Assembly (NCBI GenBank): GCA_030407085.1 | Contig: CM059587.1 | Location: 94,235,001 to 94,299,000 of the forward strand | Length of the DNA: 64,000 nt | Reading direction: 5' to 3' | DNA from: Trichopria drosophilae | Lineage: Eukaryota > Arthropoda > Insecta > Hymenoptera > Diapriidae | Program-made: the position numbers and the translations under genes | In this document: positions 36,584 to 51,839 of the stretch, piece by piece | Layout: each line of letters begins with the position of its first letter | Position numbering within the stretch: the stretch's first letter is position 1 | The notes under the pieces: model-generated | What the model was told of the DNA's origin: nothing | The model's database searches: none | Seen by the model: only the letters and a program-made list of their open reading frames with translations

Positions 36584-39500
36584 GTGTTCTAACACTAATT
36601 CTACTCCATTTCTGTAAAAGTTCACTACTTTGAGAGTAAACAGAAAAATACTCTAAATAATATCAAAAGATCTAATATATAATATAATATAATTTGTAAA
36701 CTAATGAGTGAAAATCAAAGAATTAGACATTAGTTTATAAACAGCAATGATTCTAAAACTACCAATATAATTCCATCCCTAATAGTTAGTTTATATTTTA
36801 GTAGTAACTATTACTAACTGATTGACTGTTGAACAACTACTACTATACTAATTTTTTAAGTTGAATTTCTTAACCTTATTATATATGTAGGAATTTTAAT
36901 CAACAATGAGTTACTGGTTTTTAATTTCTGCTAATAATATTTGTGACTAATTTTAGTGTGTTCTTCATTTATTTTTTATTAGTAAAACATTCACCTTACT
37001 CAAATACAAATGTTTGTTTACTCATTAAATTTCGAAACATCGTTTAAATAAACACAATTATTAATGTCGGAAAAGTGTTTCAATAACACATTTCTATACA
37101 TCAGAAAAGTAATCATTAAAAATGTTGTGATAATACTATTGAAACATTACTATTCTCAATTATTCATTAATGATAATTGGATATTAATTGAAATAAATTT
37201 ATAAAGAAATAGAATGTAATTGTAATGACGTGTGACTATTAAATTAATTTTCTGTGAAAATTCTCATTATTTCCTAATTGCGATGATAAATATGTGACAA
37301 AGTAATTAATTTTATCGATCATTTTTTATATGATTTATATCAAGGTATATTTATGTCAGTGTCTTATTTTAGACTAATTTGCATAATTGCATGAAAAAAA
37401 ATGTAAAAACTGTGTTATAATAAACAAGGATTGAGATTGCATGCTAACATTCTTTCTAAGATTATTTTATTCTGATTTCTGAAAATTGTCGGCTCGATTC
37501 AGAATAATTCAAAACTATTACAGTTTTTGATGATTTTTTAGATTGTGTTTTTATTTAAAAAAAAAAAGAGGATTGAACTCGAAAAATTGGATACGCTTGG
37601 ACTTGAACCAGGACAGCCCGACCGGCCGAATGATCTTAGCGCCCATAAATAATTGTTTATTAGACCTGTATGAAATGTACTGTTAATTACATTGTATGTT
37701 TGTATAATTTAAAAAATTAATATGTACACTATATCTTAATTTTCACAAACTAGACATGGCCCATCATTAACAATATGAATTTCAGAAAAATTCTAGCTTT
37801 TTCTCAATTTTTAAAATCTCTACCAAATTCATTTCTGAAAATATTCCATTATTAAAATAATCAATTGTAATTTTATCTCTAATTACTGATTTCGATAGTA
37901 AATAAGAGTTTCTCCCTGCGTAATTGTTTACAGTAGAATTACAAATTTCATGAAAATGAACGATACTGGTAGTCGTCATCCCTGGTTAAAAAAATCGATA
38001 GAACTATCGCTTAAACAATAAGCAGAGATAAACGAAACATACAGTGGAAGAAAGAGGAAAGTGAAGTACGATAAAGCACAGACACGAAGATAAGGGAAGA
38101 CGATAACAAGGGTCGAGAATGTAAAGAAGCTTAATAGTTATCTGCGAGGATGGACCGTGTTAATCGATTATTTATTTGAAAACATCGCCGTTTTTATCCG
38201 ACGGTCGTTTATTTTGCGTCGACTGCTTCTTTGTTCGTCGATTTTTTAATGGGATTCGCAATTTTAAATGTACAATCGCCTTTTTGAAATCGCTACGAAA
38301 ATAACAAACGAAACTTTTGCTTTCATTAAGAGAAGTTTTTGTACATAAAAGACGGATATATTTTAAAATGTCCGATACCTGAAACTTTTCCTGTGAAGAA
38401 AAGAAGAAAATGTATTTTTGTTTCGCTACACAAAAATTAATTTCAGAGCTGACTTGTCATTATTTTATACACAGAGAAAATTTTTTATTACATTTCTTAT
38501 TGATAAACGTTAAAATTCTACTCGATTTTCAATAGGTGAACTAATAAGGGTTTACAAAATAAACAATCTGCAATTTATTAAAAAAAAAAAAAAAAAAATG
38601 ACATGAATCACAACTTTAAAGATAATGATTTGATGAAGGTTATAAATGCACAAAGATTAAATTTTACTGGACTTAAATTAAAATTCAATTTCGCGGAAAT
38701 TAAACATTTTCTGTATCCAAATCTGAATTAATTAAATCTAGTAACTACAATACGAAATTCCGGTCACTAAGTCAATTACTATAATAGTTTTTACTAATAA
38801 ATTATAATAAACTACTAATAATTCTAAAACTGACTATTTTTCTTAATAAATCACCAGTTTTCTACTATTTTCAAGTTAAAAAATATTAACACAATTTTTA
38901 GTTTAGTAGTTTTTAGATAATTCACTTTTAGAGAAGAAAAATCGGCCACATTATATCGAAGAATCTATTGGATATTTTAATCACTTCGATTGTGAAAATT
39001 TCTAACATAAATTATGTTAAATAGAAATATAGGATAATAAATCAGGCGATATTTAATCGATTTAAAATCAGAGATTTGATATATTCACGCAACTAATTGA
39101 GTTGCCTATTTACACCACGGTATCTTTAGTAATATTTAAAAGGAATTAAAAGCTACACCTATTTGTCAAAAAATACATATACCAATTAGTCGGTTATAAA
39201 TAAAACACTAATATTACTCGTAATCTTTTAATGTGAATATTATTCCCAATTTAATAATTACTTCATATTACCTTATCTTCTTAATATGGTTTAACGTCTT
39301 ACTTATCGATACTAATTTTCATCGATAACTTCAATGTTTACAATATATACAAGATTATTTAATACTGTTTATACCAATATCAGTAAATAAACACATTAAA
39401 AAATCATACAATTTATTATTCGTGTAGTATTTACTACTTTCAAAATTTGGATTGGTTAAAAATTAGTTTAAATATTGGTTTTTACTATCAGGTTAACAGA

Positions 39501-40485
39501 GTATACTTTTTGACTAGTTTAATTTTACTAATAAATTTGTAAATCTTACTAACCATTTTTTATTTTCGGTTAGTGTATTTTTTCTTTGTTCAGATTTAGA
39601 GAGTCGAAACACTCGAAATAAAAGAAAAATATAAGACAAAAAACAGAAAAATGTTAAACAAACTTTTGCACAAAACATTATTTGCCAGTATGACGATTTT
39701 TCCTAAATAAATAACTGAATTATATACAAATTGAACAAAAACAAACTAAGGTAACTAGCTTTTCATTATATACAATATTGTTCACACGTGATACATTTTG
39801 TATATAAATTGTGTAAAATCACTTTTCGGGTAAATTTTAATACAATAAAGCGTATATTTTTATTGTACAATTTGTACTAAATTTGTTTCACTTGGGAATT
39901 AAAAATTGGGTTTTAAAAAACGTATCAATTTTTTTTATTCATTTAATATTTCTTCTTTAGTACAGTAATTTTTTTTATAACGATCTTCTGAGCTCCAGAA
40001 AATGATAAGGTCGTAATCCTGTTTGGGATACATAAATATATTTTGGCCTTTGTCAGATTGGTCTATCTAGTCTAGATGGTAACGATTAATCTAATCCGGG
40101 TCTGATCAGTCACTATAATACCTGTCTAGGATTCTTTATAGATTGTAGGTTACAATGTATGGAGTGTACTGGTTACGTGTTTACTAGTGTAATATATAAC
40201 AATTTAGAAAATGAATAAAGAGCAACTTATGAGTACTTCGTCAGTGCGCTTTTCAGCGTTTGGATTTTTGAAGAGTATTTAAAATAATTATTACAAAATA
40301 ATTTGCGATCGCTACTATTGGATATTATTATGTAGGTTCTCAGATAAAATGAAATTTTGAGCCAATTTTAATGACACTTGACATTCATATTCTTATTGAA
40401 TAATATCAGTAGCCTACTATTCAAGATTGTTTCCGATTATGTCATAAAATAAATCTATAATTTCTCGTATTTTGGAATATATATA
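36584..40485. other. intergenic, very AT-rich
   Basis: No gene recognised. Contains a poly(A) run of 19 at 38580-38598 and many TAGTAA/TTACTA words in 36700-36850 and 38760-38900 that may be decayed inverted-repeat elements. A repeat-like stretch at 40045-40135 has TAATCCGGGTCTGATCAG, reminiscent of 2230. Confidence 0.4.
37569..37643 (-). other. tRNA-like / SINE-like fragment with B-box motifs
   Basis: On the minus strand GGTTCAAGTCC differs by one base from the pol III B box (GGTTCGANTCC) and can form a T-arm of 4 of 5 pairs, followed by CGTATCCA. A second B-box-like GAGTTCAATCC lies about 30 nt further on. No A box, anticodon arm or matching 5' acceptor strand was found, so it is not an intact tRNA. 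Confidence 0.25.
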
Positions 40486-40749
40486 CAGTAGTGTCCCGGT
40501 ATAATTACATCTCGCTGTATTTACGTCCCAGCATACTTGCCTGGTTTCGTCCCATTATAATTGTCTGAGGCCGCTCTGTTTTCCCCCACCTTGCGGGCTG
40601 CGGCCTCAAGAAGGGTCTCCTGTGACGTCACGAACATACCGCGCTTGACGGGAGTGGGAGAAGCTCCGCTCCTCTTCTTTTGGCATATATAAGAAGACGG
40701 GTGGGGAAGGCGAGGAACTAAACCTGGCAAATATACCGGGACTCTTCTG
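40486..40749. mobile_element. pogo/Tigger-like MITE, complete, TA-flanked
   Basis: 264 bp. The left end CAGTAGTGTCCCGGTATA and right end (reverse complement CAGAAGAGTCCCGGTATATT) are inverted repeats. TA flanks both sides (40484-40485, 40750-40751). CAG ends with a TA duplication fit the pogo/Tigger branch of Tc1/mariner. The GC-richer interior has no transposase but carries a consensus TATATAAG box at 40686-40693. The 69-codon minus-strand frame inside is incidental. Confidence 0.85.
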
Positions 40750-40751
40750 TA

Positions 40752-42223
40752 AGTCGATTTCTAACAATCATATTCTGCGGGCAATAATCGATTTTGAATA
40801 TAGACGCTAAAGTCGACTAAAAGTTTACTGTGATTGACAAAAAGTAAACATGGACTAGTGACGGACGTGATAATCATAATGTTACTCCTCTCTCATGGCC
40901 AATATTTATCTTACATCGTATTATCTGGGATCAAATATTCATCGGCATTTGGTCGACTTTTGAACAGGTGACATCTTTCTGCCGAACCAATTAAGGATAC
41001 ATTTTGGACAAACCCGTGGATGAGCCAGTCATTGATTCGTTACTTTCCGTACACCAATTTTGCATAACGATATCAAAAATATCGATCAGCGTAATCTCAA
41101 GCGCCGAAACTAGCAAATACACGATTTTGAGGATTATTACTGAACATTTTCCAAAATGATAAGCATCGAGCATCCGTATTACTTAGAGGAACGGCGAAAA
41201 GCGAGAAAATAAATCGTATGAGACGGGTAGGAAGAGAAGAACGAGCGATCAGACGAAAAAATACGGAATATTTATGTTTCGTATTATTAGCGTACGTCGC
41301 GATATCTCGGTGGGCATCGCTAATTAGCTTGCGGCCGCTAGCCTTTCGGCAAACAGTGCTGGCTACTGTCTTTCCAGTCCTTTCCTTTGCCCCCGCTAGG
41401 CTAATCAAGATGGTGGCGCCAACCGCCCGGGGCGGCCGATTCCGAAACTAATTGCCTTGGCTAATTTATCCCGCGGACATACGCGGACAGTGGCTCCGTT
41501 CTCGGATACCTCGTAATCGGGGCACGAAATCTTTTCGACGGCCCGGAAATCGCGGCGATTATGTCGGGAACCGCCGAAAAATTAGCATCTCGCCGCGACA
41601 AATCGACGAGTTTTCGTCACGTTCGAGAGAAAGAAGTGGATACCCCTTTTTTCTCGACCTCCGGGTTCAAACACGAAACTCCACAAGGGGCATTATACGG
41701 GCGACCAGTTTTCGCGATTGCGCCTAAGATGGGATCAGGGGTCCAAAGACCATTTTGAGAAGTGCTGCAACCGAAATTGGGCTACAATGTCGTTTTTTGC
41801 AGCCGATAATACAAAAATCGTAGAGAGGTCGATGTTAGGAAGCAATTCTTGTTTTTTTTTGCCGATAGAATGATTAAAATACTTTTGAAAAAAGTGGCGT
41901 ATGTTGAAAATATAAACAAAATGATTTCAACGACGTCATTATCTTTCACTAATGTTGGCAGTACTGTTTTTCTTCGTTCTTCTTCGTAATTAGAGTAAAC
42001 TATAAATTAAATAGTACATTCTGAAACTTGGGAGCAAAATAGGTGTTTGCCAACGAGTTCAAGTTTGTGGCAGGAGCGAAACGAAGACGGCTTTTTGCAT
42101 GAGTCTACAAACATATATTCTGCCTTGTTGCACATATGATTTTCTCATAATAGATTTGGCTTTTAGAGTGCGAGAAATTGATTTTGCTTTTGGAAATACA
42201 TTTTTATTTATTTTGATAAACGT
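40752..42223. other. intergenic; GC-rich island at 41190-41760
   Basis: Several overlapping frames of 60-103 codons run through the island on both strands, as expected when GC-rich sequence lacks stops. None has a recognisable domain. The island includes GCGGCCGC and many CG pairs and could be regulatory. Flanks are AT-rich without features. Confidence 0.4.
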
Positions 42224-42355
42224 GTCCGTAAAGTAGGGACTTTAGGGACTGTTTTCAGTCCGTAAAGTACGATTTTACGGATTGGTTTCCGCACTTTACG
42301 GACTAAACATTTTCCAAAAAGTGGCTTCTTTACGAGCAGTGTATCAAAAAATAGT
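42224..42355. repeat. CGTAAA palindrome cluster, second locus
   Basis: GTCCGTAAAGT (42224-42234) is inverted at 42293-42303. Between them TCCGTAAA..TTTTACGGA (42259-42281) forms another hairpin. GCAGTGTATCAAAAAATA follows at about 42336, resembling the CTGCATCAAAAAA boundary at 23301. Further on, TCGGAAAATTTTACGA (42371-42386) repeats the theme. Confidence 0.6.
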
Positions 42356-42399
42356 GTTCACTCCTCGGTCGGAAAATTTTACGACCTTGTTTGGAGATT

Positions 42400-43380
42400 G
42401 AGAGATCTTCGGACAGGCTGTTAAAACCTCGGCCGAAAAGTACTATTTTACTCCCTTAGGAAAGAATGTGTTATTTTGTCCCCGCAATACGCTACGAAGA
42501 CGAGAAACATAATTTAAAAAATTGAGTATTAAATATCAAAGTATGATTGCAATAATTATAATGTAAATAATAAAAAATGTAATACTTTTTAAATAGATGC
42601 ACAAAATTTGTTCAAACATAATTTTTTTTAATTTTACGATATCATTAACGAAAAATTTTCGTTTACACTAAATCAGCTCTTTAGTATTAAATCAGGTGTA
42701 TTTAAAATTGACTGATTGTTAAAATTAATAATAACATTTTAATATAAAGATTTATTCAATCGGAAGTAAAATTGAAGTATTTTACACCGGTATATCACAT
42801 ATTGTATATGACATACTGAAAAATTACATTAATTATGATAAATTTTGAAAATAACCTACAAAATAATAGAACAATCACGTACAGTCAAATTACACATGAC
42901 TAATAATACCAGGAATATTGAAAATTAAAAAATATGTAATCATCTAAGACCAGACGTCATGTATTGTTCATTACGTCATGATTGGTACTTAATAAGTCTG
43001 ATTAATTGGAATACGTGTAAGCATGTTTATACACCTGATTTATTTCTGTAAGTGATAAAGTATAGTATTAAATTAATTTTTATGTATATGTTTCTCCTTA
43101 TAACAGTAATGAAAACAATTTTGGTTTTGCGAATTGTTATGCCGGAAGAATCCAATTTAAATAATATACGAGTCATTAATAAACATTGATGGAATATAGT
43201 AATAATTATGTAAGTATTTTATTAAGTCTCATTTGCAAAATATTCCATTATCTGTATCAATTGTAAAATTACACTACCAATTGTATTCATTTTGCGAACT
43301 GAGAAACTGAATTTGGTAAATATTAACTAGTTAACTAATTAGTTAACTAATCTGTCGTACATTTTCTAAGTAATTACGCA
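42400..43380. other. intergenic AT-rich, nothing recognised
   Basis: No gene or named element. A small palindromic run TAACTAGTTAACTAATTAGTTA lies near 43324-43345. Confidence 0.4.
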
Positions 43381-43381
43381 C

Positions 43382-43785
43382 GGATTTCAAAAAATTCAAT
43401 TGTTTTGTTTAAAGAAAATTTTTTATGAGGTAAAAAAAAATTTTTAGGGTCAAAAAAATATGTTACTTTTTTATTCCAGCGCCATTGAATTCCATGACAA
43501 AAATTACTAGACAAAAATAATTTTTTTGAACCTTACATTTTAACACGAAAAAAATTTTGGTTTTTCGAAAAAATGTTTCTACATTTTTCTAAATGAATTT
43601 AAAAATTCAAAAAAATTAGGGTGAACATAAATAATTAATGATGGATTTTAAAAAATTCAATTTTCGACAAAAAAAATTTGTTTAGAAGTCAACAAAATTT
43701 TTTACACTTCTTCTTTTAGCACCACTGAATTCCACGTCAAAAATGACTAAAGACATAATTTTCTTAAAGTTTTTAAAAGTTTATT
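43382..43785. repeat. diverged tandem duplication, about 240-260 bp period
   Basis: GGATTT.AAAAAATTCAATT occurs at 43382 and 43643. AGC.CCA.TGAATTCCA..TCAAAAAT.ACTA occurs at 43478 and 43718. The two copies share the order of blocks and differ by many substitutions and short gaps. Confidence 0.7.
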
Positions 43786-44004
43786 TCATAGAGCTGATTT
43801 TGTGGGTATACCCTCCCCTTAAATTAGCGAAATAGAAAAACCAATTTTCTATTTTCTTCAACAAAATAATAGAAATACCTAATGACACTTAACAAAGAAT
43901 TTTATTTTTAACTTAAACATATAAAAAATGAGCGTTTAATTTTTGTGGTATAAATTGAAAAAAATTATACATAATAATAATAATAATGTAGCATTGTATG
44001 ATAT

Positions 44005-44790
44005 GACTTACTGAACAATGTTTTTGTATTTTTATATAAGGTAAGAATTTTGATAAACTAAGAAGCAGTCAATAAAGTAATTTCATATACACTGCAGATT
44101 TTTAATATCTATTTTAGACAATATCTTAAATGGATTTGATAATGTTGTAATAAATATAGGCAATACTTTATAAAATTAAACTAATCATTATATTTCCGAT
44201 CGTGAGTTTCATTTTTTAATGTCAAATACACCTACCATTCATTAATTCTTCTAACTCTTTTGAGAAAATGCTAAGGTATTTTTAAACACAAATAAGATAA
44301 ACTTTCAGACTTGCTAAAAACGTGAAACGTATTTTTATAGTCCACATAAATATTTATATGTAATAAAATATTTAAACAGGATTGCATTAAACTGCCTACA
44401 TAATCAGTAGTTGGAAACAAAGCGTTAAATACTGATGTCCTAACAGAGAATTGTTTATTTATCAAAATAGATTAATGTAATTAGACAACATTCTAATTGA
44501 AATAGCCTATAATTACTGTAATTTATGATTACATCTACCTTTACAAAGAAACAATAAAGGTAAACATTCATTTATATATCGACTGAATAATCAGAGAGTG
44601 TGAATGTACAAATTGACTTTACCTAATACATCATTATCAAATTTATTTAAGATATTATCTAAAATAGATATTAAAATTAATTTGTTATGTTGGAAGTCTA
44701 CAGTATATAAAACATTATTTTACTAGTGTCTTCTTACTTTATCAAAATGATTACTTTATACAAAATACAAAAACAATTAAAGTAAATTAC
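44005..44790. mobile_element. AT-rich element with long diverged inverted repeats
   Basis: The left arm (about 44005-44147) and right arm (about 44612-44790) are reverse complements over roughly 140 bp. Strongest block: TTTTAATATCTATTTTAGA.AATATCTTAAAT..ATTTGATAATG (44100-44145, inverted at 44625-44675). Outer blocks include TTTTGTATTTT and ATTTTGATAAA.TAAGAAG. The middle (464 bp) has no coding potential. Probably an old foldback-type MITE. Exact ends not resolved. Confidence 0.65.
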
Positions 44791-44799
44791 AATTACAAA

Positions 44800-46660
44800 T
44801 TTAATATGAAAATATACTTTCAGAATTGTGATAATGAAAGTTGAAAAGGAATAAGACAATTATTATTTTTCGTTTAATTTGAATTTGACCCACAATGTAT
44901 TTTCACATTGAAATCTTTTCAAAATTCATATTTGAAGTAAAAAAATCCTGTTCTTTAGAGTTGAACTGAAATATGTGCATATTAACATTTAGAAAATGAA
45001 GATAAACTCACTAAAATGACGACAAAAATGAAAAAATCTGCAAAACATTCAGGAAATTTTTATTTGAAAATGAGAGACTGCAAAAATGTTGCTGAATATA
45101 AAAGTTCAATCATATAATTTTAAAAAATAAAAAATGTTTTGAACTAATTTTGATAACCAATATTGATAACATTTTATTCAGCAAAATTTTGTTTACATAA
45201 ATATTCTTGAACTTTTCGCCGTTGGTGACACAATTTTTGATGTTTTCATCGTTATTTTCAGAATGTTATGCACGTTTTTAGTTCAAGTCTCGTGGACATG
45301 AAATTTTTACTTCAAGTCTGAGACAATTTAAATGTGAAAAACAGATAGAAGAAATTTTATTTGAAAAATTTTGCTGAATAAAAAGTTCATAAAAATCGTT
45401 GGAAGTATTTTTGCAGAATGTTTTCAACTCTTTTGTAATTATTTAAAATTTCAGAATTCTTATAAAAATATTCAGTAAACATTCCCAAAAAATGTCAGCC
45501 TATAGCAGGACTATTTCTATGAACTTTTTTAATTCAGCAATATTTTTTTCCGAACTTTTCTCATTCTCATAACAAATTTTCTATGCGTTTCGCACATTTT
45601 TTTACTTTTTTTTTGCCGTCAGTGTGGATGGTTTTATCTATATTTACAATACGTTAATATACTCTTTTTCTAGTTCAAATCTGGAGGAGACGACTTTGGA
45701 AGATAAACGGTTATTTTTTAAATATTTTTCGTTGTCGGTTCTAGATTTCTCCGTTAAATATGTTTGTTTTACATATTAGAAATTATGTTGTAGCAATAGA
45801 GAATTTCCTGTTGACAACAATCGTTTTCAAGACAAACCTACCAATGTCATAAGTAATTCTCTTTTATGACAAAAAAAAATGGTTATAATAAAATACGAAT
45901 ATTTTGACACGTTTATTCTTACGATTCGAAGAAATACTAGGTATTTTAGAATGTGCAGTAACAAAAGAACTTCGTAACTGACGCGACGTTGCGATTGTCA
46001 AAACAAATCTCACTTTTCTTGAAAACACAAATGAATATATCCTTTCTTCTATATTTTAATGCAAAACTTAACGTCAAAGTATCGAGTAAAGAAATTCATA
46101 TTATTAAAAACATTGACCTTATAAGCATTCGATGAAAATTATATTTCCAGTTCACAATTCGATGAAAGAACACAAATAAAATGATTCAAGAATGTTAAAA
46201 ATTTCGCAAATTAACAAACATAATATACCTTGCTTATATACAAGTGTTTTAGCCTGTATCCTAAGTTATATTGAAAAAAAGAGAATTTCGGTAAAAATGT
46301 TATTTTAGAAACAATTGATTTCAATTAAAAAAAAAACGGTTATCTCTAATAGCCTATTCTTTAAAAATAAGCAATGAAAATATTCCAGCACTTGTTTCAA
46401 TACTAAGTCATTATGAAAAAGATAATAGAATTTGAAAGAAGAAATTATTGTAAAAATATTATTTACTAATCAAGACTAAAAACATTAGATAAGATATAAC
46501 TTTTCTACATACCAAATACATTGATGTTACATCTGGATGTAAGGTTTATCAGAAAATAAGGAAATCAGGTATACAATGTAGTGATTTATTAAATAAATTC
46601 ATCTACTGACTAAAAATTGTTTACATTTTTACAAAAATGAAAATTCACCGTCTATACATT
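44800..46660. other. intergenic downstream of msh; short repeated TGCTGAAT..AAGTTCA words
   Basis: TTGCTGAATAAAAAGTTCAT (45371-45390) is inverted as ATGAACTTTTTTAATTCAGC (45519-45538). Other partial copies lie at 45089 and 45177. Otherwise AT-rich with no gene. May include 3' flank elements of msh. Confidence 0.45.
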
Positions 46661-46666
46661 TCGCGA

Positions 46667-46672
46667 TTTATT
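46667..46672 (-). terminator. candidate poly(A) signal AATAAA of msh
   Basis: TTTATT on the plus strand reads AATAAA on the msh strand, 289 nt downstream of the stop codon, and is the first canonical hexamer I find there. Further AATAAA-like hexamers exist downstream in this AT-rich sequence, so the real 3' end could be longer. Confidence 0.4.
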
Positions 46673-46960
46673 TACATGTAGCCGATCAAATCGGCGTATC
46701 TTGTCCTCGACACAAGTACATATATACATATATTTACAATTTTAATAACAAAAAATGTACAGTAGTACGATGGGATTGCCGTATTCCGGAATTTTGAATT
46801 TCTAGAAACTAAACCAGTGGGGTACAATATCAAAATTGTAGAAACTTCAAAAATAAATTAAGGTAAAACGTCGCTTGTTTACGCATTAAATTTTTCAGAA
46901 TCTAACGAGGCCTTTTGAAATTTTAGACAATCCCTCGAACCGAAACAATTAAAAAACGAT

Positions 46961-51139
<4,179 letters not shown>

Positions 51140-51352
51140 TCTTGATTCTTCAAACTAGTTTCTGAACGTGAATCACAAGAACAATTATGTCTTTGATTGT
51201 CACCGACAGTTATGGTGTCAAACAGATTTTGGAAATCCACTAATGTCACTTGCGCGAGAACAGAATCAACCGTAAATATAACACTATATTTTGAACTGTA
51301 CTTTCATCGCGTTGACAAATTATTTAAGTCGAATGAGCAACGGAACTGTCAG

Positions 51353-51387
51353 ACGTCTTTCCAAGCGGAGCTCTTCGAGTGAACTGA
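51353..51387 (-). promoter_or_regulatory. msh core promoter: initiator plus DPE, TATA-less
   Basis: On the minus strand TCAGTT occupies 51387-51382, a full match to the arthropod initiator, placing +1 (A) at 51385. The downstream promoter element AGACGT lies at 51358-51353, exactly +28 to +33, and fits RGWYVT at every position. No TATA box is seen near -30. The predicted 5' UTR is 246 nt. DPE promoters are typical of insect developmental genes. The start site is predicted, not measured. Confidence 0.75.
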
Positions 51388-51697
51388 CTCTCGATCATAT
51401 CCCGGAGAAGGTTGTTCGCTTTTTTCTTTGGCCTGCAGCGGTGGGGAAATCGACGAAGAGTATAGAGACGAGACAGGAGGCGGGCTCTGCCGCACTTTGG
51501 AGGCGTGTCGAGTCTTCAGCCGCCTTCTAGCCAAGTTAAATCGTTTCGTTCTCGAGGGGGAAAAGTACATTGCGAGGCAGCACCCGGATCGAGGACGAGG
51601 GTATAGATGTATATTTTTGCCGCAAGGAATAAGGGATCCCCTCATGCAAATGCAACCCACCGACACAATGGTGGGGCTACTATCTACTCTACAAGGC

Positions 51698-51779
51698 GAG
51701 AGAAAGAGAGTGACGAGGAGGGGAGGCAAGAGAGGTGGAAAGGCAGAAAGAGACGGCGCGAGAGAGGGGAAGAGAGACC
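51698..51779. promoter_or_regulatory. GAGA-rich purine tract upstream of msh
   Basis: About 80 bp of almost pure purines on the plus strand with repeated GAGAG/AGAGAG, located roughly 315-395 nt upstream of the predicted msh start. Such tracts bind GAGA-type factors at paused developmental promoters in flies (family knowledge). Function here is inferred from position and composition. Confidence 0.45.
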
Positions 51780-51839
51780 TAATCGGCTCCTGCTTTCCTA
51801 CGTCGCAGAGACGGTAATGAGCGTAATTGACCAATTAGA

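Noticed and set aside
38580..38598. A19 run as the tail of a LINE or SINE insertion
   Set aside because: No RT, pol III promoter or target duplication is found upstream, so it is only a homopolymer in AT-rich DNA.
41097..41758. Several overlapping frames on both strands
   Set aside because: Stop-poor GC-rich island. The translations are mutually overlapping and featureless.
51349..51834. Overlapping 161- and 129-codon frames on both strands upstream of msh
   Set aside because: They arise from the GAGA-rich, stop-poor tract and promoter region. Translations are low-complexity and the strands mirror each other.
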